Position numbers and translations under genes: made by a program. Shown here in pieces: positions 24,180 through 35,420 of a stretch of DNA of 64,000 nucleotides. Numbering within the stretch: position 1 is the first letter of the stretch; each line of letters opens with the position of its first letter. The notes beneath the pieces were generated by a model. That model saw only the letters and a program-made list of their open reading frames with translations. It was not told the DNA's origin and did not search any database. Source of the DNA: Biscogniauxia marginata (lineage: Eukaryota; Ascomycota; Sordariomycetes; Xylariales; Xylariaceae); contig MU404187.1 in assembly GCA_022695795.1 (NCBI GenBank), positions 1-64,000 on the forward strand, read 5' to 3'.

Positions 24180-24916
24180 GGCGGATAAGATGGAAGGCTG
24201 GTTCTCAAATCGGGGGGGGGGGGGGGGGGGGGGGGAAAAACAAACAAAAAAAAAAAAAACACCCCACGCAAAAAACAAAAAAAAATAGAGCAAGGGACGA
24301 CGNNNNNNNNNNGGGGCGTAATCACAGCCGTGTTCAACATACGAGCCACCGGAAAGCTATATACATATAGGCATAGGCATCGGAGGTACGAAAAGTCCAC
24401 AGTTACGAATTATGACCTGCCACTCATTGCTTACCAGCGTGAAGTAACACTGCACATTTGATATCCTACATAATGTTCACACCCTACAAAAGCTGGTGTG
24501 TGGCCCTGCCAATGATTACGAGTGCTCAATACGTAGGATGATCTTACATCTTATTAATCGCTGAATTAATTGTCCTGTAGCTAAGCCTCTCTTGGTACCA
24601 TGTCCCGTTGATATATTAATTGTACGACCGTGTCTTGTAGCTGCTGTTGGGCACTGTGAGATGGTATGGGATGATAGGTTGGTCGCATGCATGCCTCATG
24701 TAAGGAGGGCACTTGCATATAACAAAGCCACCAGCCAATCGATATGACGATTGTTCTTTTCGTCGACCGAGCTTCCTTCGGAGTGCCTTGGTCGCTAATG
24801 GTGCTACAACCCCGAAATAAATCTCAATCATTTTCTTCCTCGGCCCTCAACTTCATTTCTCACATCGACATAGTCACATTTGGACGTGCTTCTGAAACTT
24901 CACCTGAAGTCATATC
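24180..24916. other. Divergent spacer with homopolymer and assembly gap
   Basis: Carries a run of about 24 G at 24,212-24,235 followed directly by A-rich sequence, and 10 N at 24,303-24,312. The gap is in the shared upstream region of the membrane-protein gene (minus) and the GMC gene (plus), so promoter and 5' UTR sequence may be missing or wrong here. Confidence 0.85.
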
Positions 24917-26948
24917 ATGGTAATGTCACCCTATGATTTCATCGTAGTCGGGGGCGGCACAGCTGGCCTTGCTGTGGCAAACCGTCTCTCCGAAGATCCA
25001 AGCCAGCGCATTCTTGTGTTGGAAGCTGGTTCTGATATCAGCGCGGAGCCACGAGTTACGATTCCAGCTTCTTGGGGGTCGTTGCTGGGCTCAGACGCTG
25101 ATTGGGGCTTCCAGACCGAGGCTCAGGTATTGTGCACCACCCGATTCCCGACACGCACTTTGGACTAACTGCTACTTCAGCCAACCTTAAATGGGAGATC
25201 GATCAGTGTTAATCAAGGAAAAGCTCTCGGGGGTTCAAGCACCATCAACGCCCAGGTGTTCGTCCCCCCGGTCCCATCGGTAATTGATGCTTGGAAGACT
25301 CTTGGGAATGCAGGCTGGAATTGGGATTCCTTCCACCCCTATTTCGCCAAATCTTTTACCACTCCTCCTCCCGTGAACGAGACCTTGGCAAAAGAACTCG
25401 GCATCGATGGATGGACTGCAACAAGCGCACCTAGTAATGGTCCTCTCAAAGTCTCCTTCCCTGGCAACCCGTCCCATCCTGTTCGCAAGGCTTGGGCAGA
25501 TTCATTCAGAGCGAATGGATATTACATGCCGGAAGACCCTTTCCTCGATGCAACCGTCGGTAGTTTTAGCTGCCTAGCCTCTGTTGATCCAGAGAAGAAA
25601 GAGCGAAGCGATGCCACGTCGGCGTATTACAATCCTATCAAATCTCGAGAGAACCTCCACATCCTTACAAACGCTGTGGTGGAAAAGATTCTTTTCAAAG
25701 GCGAAGGTTCTTCCACAACAGCTACTGGGGTTCAATACAACTACAACAACGAGTCGAGGACGGCGACCTCCAGCAAGGATGTCATTCTTGCCGCAGGTGC
25801 TTTGCAGTCTCCAAAGATCCTTGAGCTATCTGGAATTGGTAACTCCAAGTTGCTTGCAGAAAACGGCATCAAACTCGTCGCGGACCTGCCGGGAGTTGGG
25901 GAGAACCTTCAGGATCACATCATGGGGACCATAAGCTACGTGGCAAACGATGATCTTGAAACGATTGACCCTATCTTGCGACAAGAGCCAGCCGCGCTAG
26001 AACGTGCCGGTCAGGAGTATGCAGCAAATCGGACTGGCCCGCTGACGTCTATGGGAGTCTATACGTTTGCATATCTCCCCGTAATTGACTATCTCTCTGA
26101 GGAAGGCAGAACGACATTGGAGAAGTTGCTTGCCGAGAATCGTCCTTCTACAGGCTCGGACAGTAGCGGTGACCAAGCTCGAGCTCAAGCCTACTACGAG
26201 ATCGCCGAGAAGGCCTTGCTTGACCCAAAGGAACCGTCTGCCGCCTATCTATCGTATATTGGACAGAACACTGGGACAAACGAGAACAATACGAAGTCCC
26301 TGAGCTTCAACGTGATACTTTCTCACCCTGTGTCCCGGGGCAGTGTTCATATCGGGTCAAACCAGGTGTCAACTGCTCCTGTAGTCAACCCTAACTACCT
26401 CTCAAGCCCTGTTGACCACGAGGTTTTCGCGCATCACATGCTTTACATTGAGACAATCGCCGCCTCTTCGCCTTTGAACAGCTTGCTAAAAACGCCACTG
26501 ACTCACCGTGTTCCGGCTTCCGAACTCACCGATTTGCAGACCGCGAAAGAATGGATTCAACAGAACGCTGTATCCATGTGGCACGTAGGGGGCAGTTGCG
26601 CAAGTATGTGTATTTCTGATTTACTTATTGACCCTTTAACCCTTTCCATTGCCTCGTGATGGGCCCAAGATGCACTCGGACCGACAGTGCCTCTAGCATT
26701 TAACTCACATCCCTGTATCACTACAAGATCTCAGCAAGTGACATCTGCTAACTCTGTTTAATGTAGTGTTGCCTAAGGAGATTAATGGTGTCGTCAACAG
26801 CAATCTTGAGGTGTACGGAGTGAAAAACCTTCGTATTGTGGACTCGAGCGCCATCCCACTAATCAGCACAGCCAACTTGCAATCTACTGTGTATGCCTTC
26901 GCCGAAAGGGCAGCAGACATAATCAAGGGGGCATGGAAGCTACAATGA
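24917..26948 (+). CDS. GMC-family FAD-dependent oxidoreductase
   Basis: Three exons, 24,917-25,126, 25,181-26,603, 26,767-26,948, give 604 residues. GMC enzymes oxidise alcohols or reduce quinones using FAD. The dinucleotide fold is VVGGGTAGLAVANRL (residues 10-24) with the downstream ribose-binding Glu in VLEAG. GMC signature 1 is GGSSTIN (87-93). The catalytic pair is His538 in WHVGGSC and Asn581 in STANLQST; the junction codon ATG (M545) is restored by splicing out intron 2 and gives the family-typical CAMLPKE. Intron 2 (163 bases) contains stops and is longer than most here. No signal peptide, so probably intracellular, fitting a biosynthetic role. Neighbours are a P450 and a UbiA prenyltransferase. 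The substrate is unknown; aryl or prenyl alcohol is a guess. Confidence 0.9.
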
Positions 26949-28691
26949 ATACACCTTTGGTTGGGTGTCACTAGGTGATAGAACAAGAATGACACTGGAT
27001 TCTTTAGTTGTCTGGTCGGTGTGCAATTATGCTCAATTACTTGTGTATTTCGTAGCTTGAACACCAACACAGCTTCACGATTCTAACTCAGTCATGAGTC
27101 TATATTAAACCCCCTGGGTCTATAGTCCAATGCGCCATTATCTTTTCTAAGCTCTTGCTTATTACGGTAAACCAGGGTCCAACACAGCCTGCCGAGCTGA
27201 AAGCCTACAGCAACACTCTGCTGTGTAACGTCTTCCCTGACATGAGCGGCCGATGAATCGTGTAGACACTTTTCAAACTTTCCTATTGGTTGTAAGTAGG
27301 TATTCATTCTGGTATGTAGCATCTGAGTTGAGGGGTAACTTGAGATATGCACCATAAATATATTAAACACCGAGCAGAATCTTACACTTCCGACCACCTC
27401 CTCACAAAAGTGCCATGCAGTCAGCTTAGCTGTCGCACATGGGAAAATCAGGTAGGCTAAGATCCTGAGTGGTTGGGGGCTCACAAGAGCATCGCTATGA
27501 GAATGCAGATCTTACATTGCAGCCAATCAATGCTACCATCTCAGCCCTGAAGCCGGTAGTGGTCAGTTGATCAGTCAGGACCTTAGTAGCAGCCTTAGCC
27601 TTACTTCAAGGTAGAGACATGTATGTATCCTAGACCGGAAGGATCGGAGCCGGAGCAATACGCCGCGTCATTAAGATAGAAGCGAACATGACAAGGTTGT
27701 AATCAGCTGCGTTATGCGGCAATGCGATGAGCTACCATCGGGCTTACAGTTTGAAATAAGTCTGTGTTACCGATCCATTCACTACAACAAGGAATTTCAA
27801 TACAACCTTCTTCGTCTATATACGTGGTCGGGATTGGAGGGCATGTAATGCGAGTTTGTGTGGGCGAATCGTGATCAGTCAACGTTGGTACGAAGCAGGT
27901 AATCGTCTCCGGTGGCTGAATCCTAACCAGCCTCATGTAAGTCATAGCACACAGTGTATCGGCACGTTGACAAGAAGATGAAAGGAAAAGTGCGCGGGAA
28001 GGTTTTAAAGTAGCAATTCAAGCAACCCGTATCCTGGCTGGTGAACTCATCAAGAAATCAATCCACCCGAAAATGATTTCAAGTACAACGTTATAATCAG
28101 CGGTATTAGGTGGTATCCAATGCACTTTTCCGTACGCAACTCGCTGCCGTAATGGTATATACGTACATGATATTGAACCCGGTGCTACTGGGTCGGAGAG
28201 CGACTAGATAGGTGTCTTGGATATGTAATTGGATATGCAAGAAGCCGCGAGAAAAGAAACCTGTTACAGGTACCATAAGGTAAGCCTATGTCAGGTAGCT
28301 GGGTCGGGTAGCTGACTGGCTACCTGGACGTAGTGTCGGGTGGTAACTGGCCCTTGGATAGAGTATCTCTGTGTAATTGAAATACTTTACCCTTTTTCAT
28401 CATATGTCCGATGGACGGCATTAGTCAATCATGGTTCCTTTTTGTGATATGATCTCAGCGCCGCTGCCGCCAAAAACCGTAATTGTTGATGCTTCCAGTA
28501 CCAATGACTAGTATTATCGCACAACTGAGCCGAACAGAGTAATTATTGCCCGTTTACCAAAGATAGAAGCTTAAATACAATACCCTCTGATGACTTCACT
28601 ATGCGCAAGTATAGAATTACCGTTCTAGCTTGGCCTAATTACGTCCACCGATGTCCTCGATTTCGAGCCCCTACCCCCCTCCCCTTTAATC
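26949..28691. other. Intergenic between convergent GMC and P450 genes
   Basis: 1.7 kb without a recognisable gene. A 130-codon minus-strand frame at 27,092-27,484 and a Cys-containing 77-codon frame at 27,712-27,945 exist, but neither has a family signature or convincing splice partners. Confidence 0.5.
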
Positions 28692-30284
28692 TCACCAATT
28701 ATCGCATTTTCCCGCTTCTTCGCGAATCAAGCGCTCATGGGCCGGACTCCTCACCGTCGCTTTGACGGGAAAGGGTTCGGTCAGGGAAAAAGCATCCCAC
28801 TTCTTGTCGTCAAACTCGCCCGCGGGTGAGAAATCGAAGCAGTAGATCAGCCGCGCGAATGCCACAAACAATTCTTTCTGGGCCAATTTATAGCCCACGC
28901 AGGATCTCCTCCCGCCGTTAAAGGCAAATTGCCAGAGATCTTGCTCGGTGCCGGCCCCTCGCTCCTTGCTCTCCAGCCAGCGTTCCGGGCTGAACTCCTC
29001 CGCCCTGTCGTATCCATTGCGGCAGATTGGAATCGAGTTGGCTAGGAATTCGGTGCCGGCAGGGAATACATATCCCTCGAACTCTAGGTCCTCAACAAGA
29101 ACACGCTGTGGGAGAAGAGGTACGGGATGCCGCCATCTCAGCACCTCCTTGACCACTGCGCAAATATACGGCATGACTGGCAAGTCGTCCAGCATTGGTA
29201 GACGCAGGCCATCGGTGCTGCATATGTGGTCAACCTCATCGCGAGCCAGCTGCATTTTGGCGGGATAGGCCAAGCAAGCCATGACCCAAGCGTTCATGGT
29301 CATGCGTGGAATGTCCCCGCCGGCCGAGATGGCGAGCATGACGAGATACATCGCCTCTTCTTCAGGACCCGAGTACTCTCCGAAGACCATGTCGCGGATA
29401 AAAGATGGCTCACTGTTGGGGTCCCCTAGGGGCTTTATCTCTGCCCACCAGTGCCTGAAGACGTTGTAGTGGAACGTGCCTATGCGCTCCCAGTGCGGAC
29501 GCCAGAGCTGGAGACGTTTGGGAAGGAGATTAAGCCTGGGGAAGAACTCGGCGAAGCTAGCATTAAGCGCGTTTAAAAAAGTTGTAGTGACCGTTTGCAA
29601 GTCATCTAGCTCGGCCCGTGACTTTTGTAGAGGTTTGTTGGTGACGACCTTGTTTGAGATGGCTATCGGATAGCGATAGTGATGTGAATACCACGCCTTG
29701 GGGTCGTCAAGATAAGCTTTCAACAGTCCTAGACTAGTATTTTCTACGAGGTTACCATGGCTTTTCGACCCTGCACCTAGGAGCACGTGGTGAATCAGAC
29801 GCCGGCCTTCTCTCCAGTTTTCTGTCTTTTGTAGGAAGAGTCGCTTATCACGACTGACGAGCCCGCTAGCGACGGGAGAGTACGGTCTCTCATGGGTGAT
29901 GCTAGCATTTTTCGTGATAATTTCGTTGGCCACGCGGCTTGTGTTCAGAAGAACCCAAGTCTTCGTTCCCATGCTCAACGTCGTCATCTCGCCATATTTA
30001 GCTTGTTGCGCGAGCTGAATAGCTATGTCAACGAAATAGCTCAAGTCGTTTAAAGACATTAAACCTACCCAGGATACCCAAGTTCTGTTTTTACGTGCTC
30101 GGAGCCATTCTATCAAACTGCCAACGACTGGTAACCCTTGTGGGCCTAGGGGCATATTATATCGTCTGCCGAGGAACCTTCCCCTTTTATGGGGTGGAAG
30201 CAGAGAGTACACTGCCCCAAAACCGAAACAGATCAGTAGGGCAAGAATAGTGAAGCTGGCCGGAGGGGTATACGAGAAAGCCAT
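28692..30284 (-). CDS. Cytochrome P450 monooxygenase
   Basis: A single open frame of 530 residues. An N-terminal hydrophobic anchor (about residues 10-30) is followed by a proline-rich hinge (MPLGPQGLPVVGSL), as in ER-bound fungal P450s. Conserved elements in order are KEVLRWRHPVP (K-helix ExxR), FSPERWL (PERF-type) and FNGGRRSCVG, the heme-binding loop with Cys462. The I-helix reads AISAGGDIPRMT: the acid is present but the usual oxygen-activating Thr is replaced by Ile-Pro. It is divergent from the UbiA prenyltransferase gene with 1.3 kb between, suggesting co-regulation. Family and substrate cannot be assigned by eye; oxidation of a prenyl chain or prenylated ring is an inference from context. 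Confidence 0.9.
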   Translation of the reverse strand: MAFSYTPPASFTILALLICFGFGAVYSLLPPHKRGRFLGRRYNMPLGPQGLPVVGSLIEWLRARKNRTWVSWVGLMSLNDLSYFVDIAIQLAQQAKYGEMTTLSMGTKTWVLLNTSRVANEIITKNASITHERPYSPVASGLVSRDKRLFLQKTENWREGRRLIHHVLLGAGSKSHGNLVENTSLGLLKAYLDDPKAWYSHHYRYPIAISNKVVTNKPLQKSRAELDDLQTVTTTFLNALNASFAEFFPRLNLLPKRLQLWRPHWERIGTFHYNVFRHWWAEIKPLGDPNSEPSFIRDMVFGEYSGPEEEAMYLVMLAISAGGDIPRMTMNAWVMACLAYPAKMQLARDEVDHICSTDGLRLPMLDDLPVMPYICAVVKEVLRWRHPVPLLPQRVLVEDLEFEGYVFPAGTEFLANSIPICRNGYDRAEEFSPERWLESKERGAGTEQDLWQFAFNGGRRSCVGYKLAQKELFVAFARLIYCFDFSPAGEFDDKKWDAFSLTEPFPVKATVRSPAHERLIREEAGKCDNW

Positions 30285-31590
30285 GGCGGAAAACGCGGCT
30301 TAGGTTGAGTTTGTTGAAGATGAAGCAAAATTGCAAGCAACAGAGCCTTATGAGAATGAGCTTATTTAATGAGCACCAATTTTGAAATAAGTTGAACAGT
30401 CGCTGGATCAATACGGAATCAAAGATCAAGATAACTTATTACTACTAGCAGTTGGGGCAATAACTTATCGCGACGCGTTCCACTTGTCTGTGGCATCGTA
30501 GCAACGACTCAAGTATGGGTGCTTTCATAATACCAGGGGCGACAGAATAGATGCGGCTCCAAGCATATCGTCACATTCGAAATGGTGCTCGAGGGACACA
30601 ACACATCCGCTGACCACCCAGGTCGCCGATTCCCCGCTGGGGTGTTATCAATAGATCATACATTAACATGTTAACCTATTGTCATATGCCAAGGACCTCT
30701 GGTAACCAACAGCCCTTCACAATCATCAATCCTATCCAGACCGGCCAATGCAACCCAGATTCATATCTGCCATTAATACAACTACTTAACATATTTGAAT
30801 TGGCTTACATACTGCCATGCCGCAAGGGGTGATGCAGGATGTTAATCATTGTATAACCGTAGCGTGAGCATCGCAGGATGATTGGCTACTGAGATGGTTT
30901 GGGTGCCGGTACCATTGGTGCCGGCTCCTGCAGGCTGCGCGCGTACGACTCGCCATCGAAAATGCAGTATGATATTGCGCCCTATCGATGCAGGCTGGTA
31001 TGGTCATTACCAAATCTAGGCCGCCCTTCGCACATAATGACTGATCTTGTCACCGTGGCAGATGGGCGGACGTCAAGCGTGTGCAACGCTTTGTGTCACT
31101 GCATAGATCCCGCCGAGTATACAGTATGATTCGTTCTCGGTCTTCAAAACAGGACTCGAAATGCATCGTAGCTGTCTTATAGGCAGAACAGGTTTTGGAG
31201 CATGTCCTACGGTACCACCTTTTTTTCCCAAGAGGATCATCAAAGCCCAACGCCAGTCTTTTGCTAGAAGGGTTTGTTGGTGTTGTCCAACTGGGCCTTC
31301 AACACATCATATATCTGCTTAGTTGAGCACTACACGATTCTAGCAAGGGGCCCCGGTCAGATAAGTGTAAAGGAACCAGAGAGGTTAGGGAAAATAACTC
31401 AAAAGGGCATCATCATATGCAGTATAGAGGCGTGGCATGCGAAACTTCTCTACGGCGTATTAATGATATCAACTCCGTGTAAGACAGCTTCCTCTTAAAA
31501 TCCAAAGAAGCTCCCCAGAGAAGCAGAGTTGCTCAAAATTTCATTTCTCTCTAGGTATCTCAAGTGTCATAGTATTACCTCGCAGAGCTG
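30285..31590. promoter_or_regulatory. Shared upstream region of the P450 and UbiA genes
   Basis: 1.3 kb between two divergently transcribed genes, with no coding frame of note. The UbiA side is CT-rich just before the start codon. A Zn2Cys6 regulator lies 3 kb to the right, so binding sites may be here; no repeated CGG-type palindrome was established by eye. Confidence 0.4.
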
Positions 31591-32697
31591 ATGACGTCCA
31601 ACGCCACTATAACGTCTCTCCAGACGTTCCACGGGCCCAAATCTGTATCACCGCCCGCTGTCACAAAAGGGGGTGCGGCCACCTCTGAGACAGCCCCCAA
31701 GACTGTAATACAAGAGCAAGACAAAGACGTCAGCTTCTTTCCCCATCTTCCGCCATACTCCGACCCGAAGACCGGTTTACTGTCTCATCTTCCCTCTCCA
31801 TGGATTCCCTACGCCCAACTCATGCGCGTCGACCGCCCCGGCGGCTTGTATGCCTTCTACTTCCCCTATGTCATCGGGACGGCGTATGCGGCCTGCATTA
31901 GCCCCGTCACTCCCGAGCCACGCACGCTCCTGCGTCTGGCCGTGATCCTGCTACCGTTCAACGTCCTCTTGCGTGGCGCCTCCTGCTCCTGGAACGACAA
32001 CGTCGACCAGGACTTCGACCGGCGCGTGGAGCGCTGCCGCCACCGGCCCGTCGCGCGCGGCGCCGTGTCCACGGCGCAGGCCCACGTGTTCACCCTCGCG
32101 CAGCTGGCACTCGGGTATCCGATCTTGGTGGCATTCTTCCCTGCGCGCTGCACGCCGCACGTGCTGGTCGCGGTCGTCCTCTTCTTCGTCTACGCGCTCA
32201 TGAAACGCGTAACATACTATCCGCAGGTCGTCCTTGGCTTCCCCTTCGCCTGGGCCGTCTTCTTCAGCGTCGCCGCGCTCGGGATGGATCCCTTCGGCGA
32301 ACACGTCCCGTCCACGCTGGCGCTCTTCGCCGCGAACGTCCTGTGGACTATCACGTACGATACCATCTACGCGCATCAGGACGTGGCGTACGACAAGGCG
32401 GCCGGCGTCAAGAGCATGGCGTTGCGGTTCAAGAATAGTACCAAGCTCTTGGCGAGCATCTTGTCCGTTGGCCAGGTTGCTCTTCTTTGGCTATGCGGGC
32501 TTTGGGCGGATTTTGGTATGGTTTACTTCATCGGTACTGTAGGTGGTGTCGCAGCTGCCATGGCGTACTATATCTACGATGTAGATCTCGAGCGGCCAGA
32601 GAGTTGCGGCGCGTGGTTCCATGACCAATTCTGGCTTGTAGGAGCCGGCTTCATGGCCGGATTAACGGGAGAGTATGTGATGAAACTGATGGCCTAG
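31591..32697 (+). CDS. UbiA-family prenyltransferase
   Basis: A single exon of 368 residues. UbiA enzymes are membrane-bound and transfer prenyl groups to aromatic acceptors, as in ubiquinone or fungal meroterpenoid synthesis; some family members cyclise terpenes. After a hydrophilic N-terminal 70 residues come LMRVDRPGG (start of helix 1), the first Asp motif NDNVDQDFD (135-143, N-D-x2-D-x3-D) in GASCSWNDNVDQDFD, then RCRHRPVARG, and the second motif DTIYAHQDVAYD (257-268). Several hydrophobic helices follow. There is no clear mitochondrial presequence, unlike Coq2, which favours a secondary-metabolite enzyme over ubiquinone synthesis. It neighbours a P450, a GMC oxidoreductase and a regulator. 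The acceptor is unknown and no PKS is in the window. Confidence 0.92.
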   Translation: MTSNATITSLQTFHGPKSVSPPAVTKGGAATSETAPKTVIQEQDKDVSFFPHLPPYSDPKTGLLSHLPSPWIPYAQLMRVDRPGGLYAFYFPYVIGTAYAACISPVTPEPRTLLRLAVILLPFNVLLRGASCSWNDNVDQDFDRRVERCRHRPVARGAVSTAQAHVFTLAQLALGYPILVAFFPARCTPHVLVAVVLFFVYALMKRVTYYPQVVLGFPFAWAVFFSVAALGMDPFGEHVPSTLALFAANVLWTITYDTIYAHQDVAYDKAAGVKSMALRFKNSTKLLASILSVGQVALLWLCGLWADFGMVYFIGTVGGVAAAMAYYIYDVDLERPESCGAWFHDQFWLVGAGFMAGLTGEYVMKLMA

Positions 32698-33557
32698 CCC
32701 CGCGCATCACGGAAGATTGGAGAACTTCTTGACACGGTCACGATTGGCCATCATCAAAAGGGGTCTTCTTTTTTTTTCTTTCGTTCTTTTTTGCGCTCGT
32801 AAGAAGTCCCGGCGATGTTTTTATAACTACATGATCTAGACGTATAAAACAATACCAATCTAATAGATACGCTGCATATGTCATACGAACGCATGCAGAA
32901 TGGGAAAAGGGGAGCAGTCCGCTGAATAACCTCATGATATATTTCTGTCTATTTGCTTTCGGCGCATGATGCATGTTTCGCTGAATAGAATCCACACACA
33001 TTCTGTTATATTTATAGAACCAATGTTCAGCTTAGCTACTGCTCGACAAGAATCCATCAATAAGCACGAGAATTTGGACCGCAGCAAGCACCTTTTAGGA
33101 CCAATTATCCTTAGCATTGTGTTTCATAATCCACACGCTGTAGGGCACTGTAACAAGGCAAAGGTCCCATTCTGCGAATAACGCCTCACTGGCATAAGAC
33201 AGATGAAAAATATTCTATAACATTGTGACTTGAATATGGATATAGGGTACCAGAGCCCATGGTGATGTGGGTGTCGTATTCCAGTCGCTGTGGAAGATAA
33301 CATTTCGTTTACTCATCGCCCCCTTTTCCCAAGGAAGATATGATACGAGTAGCAAACCCCCGAAGTCTAATAAGATTATCCCGTCGCCCTAGATATGAAT
33401 CCCGTGTCAAATTTAAATTACATGGCGTTGTCTATAGATAATTGATTATATCTACCCTGCCTGAACTGATTGTGAGTCACTTTTCCATTGTAATTTGATG
33501 TTCAAGCCTTAATAGCTTTGAGAGTACCGATCTTGCCAAGGTTGCGCAGATTCCGGT
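32698..33557. other. Intergenic between convergent UbiA and regulator genes
   Basis: 3' regions of two genes. T-rich tract near 32,768-32,790. Short frames only; no gene seen. Confidence 0.55.
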
Positions 33558-35420
33558 CTAACACCACCGTCGTGAGAGGACATCGTCCCTGTCAAATGTA
33601 GCATCCTGGAAGGCGCGCGAGGTCTCAGAATCTTCCACCTGCGATTTGATCGTATCGAGAAGGGCCCGACAGTGCCCTTCAAGATCAGACTCCTGAACGG
33701 TACCGGAGCCATGCTTCGCGTACCACCGGATGGCGGTTTTGAGACTAAAAGTGCTCACCATCGTGCCGAAGCTCTGCCACAAGTTCTGACAGCAGAAGCT
33801 GCCGTACAGGGCGATATTATTTGCCAGTGCTCTACACTCTTCTTCCACGAGAGTCCTCGTTGGAGACGTAGCACCAGGCCCAAGGCCATGACCTGCATCG
33901 CCGTCAGAAAAAAGGTCACGGATATCGTCGAGCTGAGAACAGAGCATGGCATTGTCTAGAAGCTCCATATAGAGCATCAAGGCCACGGTCCAGTAGATAT
34001 GCATTAGTCGAGCACCTTGGAGGCTGTCGAAGGTGGCTACGGCCTGAAATGGGAGTTTGCTAGGGTATCCCCGCAGCTTCGTATGGTAAGATGACTCTTC
34101 ACCGGTCTCTAGACTTGTAAGAAGTCGTGGCGAGCCATTAACTAGTGGCACTCGAGCTTCTCTTCCCCATCTCTTCAGTTTCTGGATAAGATCAACTGCT
34201 CGTTGCAATACTTGCCCAGGTTGTTCGGAAATCGTATCCGGCGGCGATTGGCCAACGAAGCTCTTTTCCAATGAATCTACTTCTTCTAGCCACTCTGCAA
34301 CTTCTGTCGCTATATCGAAGAACAGATGAAATTCGCTCTTTGTGTGGTTCTTAAACGGCACATGTGTCCATAACCGCGAAGCTGCGCAAACACGCCGGTG
34401 GCGATTCAATCCATGCACGATCTAACAGATTAGCCACTTGTATGTGGGAGTGTCGACGCGAATTTGATTTCAAACCGAAAGGGAAAAAAGCCGCCTACAA
34501 ATATCATACGACAGAATGAGAAGACCTGCAAATATGGTTCAACCGACACCATCTCGGGGCCCAACGCTTGTAATACGGCAGCAATTCCGGCCAAGTGATA
34601 GAGCCATCCCGGGTTCTGCTCCGAGCCGAAATCGCATAGTTCGTAGAATGTGAATATGGCCGTGGTAGCGAGGACCTGGAGTGGCGAGCGCGCGTGGATG
34701 TCGCTGCGCAGTTGCTTCACAGCAGCGTTATACAGCTGCAAGCCCTTGTCGACAAGCTGCGGGCGGCCGTCGACGTGACCTGCCCAGCCGAAGGCTAATG
34801 CGGACATGGCCAGCGGCAATGCGTCGACGTCTTTCTCCATGGGCACCAGACTCCGGATCCAGGATAGGGGGACTTCCTGGGACGCCGAGAGGTGGAGGCA
34901 ATTGTCGAGAAACTCGCCGAGGATCTGATCAATGGACCAGGTCTGAGAAGACAAGCAACGAGGGGCTGGGACGGTCTCCCGGGTGTTATCACCATTACCA
35001 TAAGGAAGCCCTCGCCAGCTTCGTTGCTTCGTCCGGGACACGACTACCCGGCCGGTTTTGTCGCCGTTGGGCCAGGCATAATCATCGACGGACCGGTTTC
35101 TGAATCTAATCTGGTCTTCGCCAAGCGGAAGGGTACCATTCTCATAGTCTCCAGTTGAACTGTTGAGGAAGATGGTAGGCTGATCGTATCCGTCGCATAT
35201 CCTCACGCCCTTCCGACACTGCCCACACCTCAGTCTCTGTTCATCGCACTATAAGAGACTGTGTAAGTGCCTAGGTTAAAGTACGGCTACCGAAGAAATA
35301 CGTCAGGAGGGACTGTTTCTCTCTCTTTCTCTCTCTCGGGACGCAGATAAGCATATTACCGACCTTGATCTTTTTCCTGCGACAGGTATTACAACCTTTT
35401 GATCGTCTTACGCCAACCAT
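33558..35420 (-). CDS. Zn2Cys6 fungal transcription factor
   Basis: Three exons, 35,420-35,364, 35,248-34,526, 34,421-33,558, give 547 residues. The binuclear zinc cluster spans the first intron: Cys10, Cys13, Cys20, Cys27, Cys30 and Cys37 with spacing 2-6-6-2-6, the canonical pattern. The start MVGVRRSKGC is the common opening of this class; an in-frame ATG 12 codons upstream (35,456) is an alternative. The rest is a helical region with LAGIAAVLQALGPE and related blocks, like the fungal-specific regulatory part, lacking a clear FSTFD signature. It lies between the UbiA gene and a divergent SDR gene and is the likely pathway-specific regulator of the cluster. That role is inferred from position only. 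Confidence 0.85.

Noticed and set aside
27712..27945. Cys-containing 77-codon minus-strand frame, possible secreted peptide
   Set aside because: No signal peptide in frame and no convincing upstream exon.
30020..30080. Possible intron in the P450 gene (GTAGGT...GACATAG)
   Set aside because: Removing 46 or 55 bases breaks the frame, while the unspliced frame is continuous to the heme loop.
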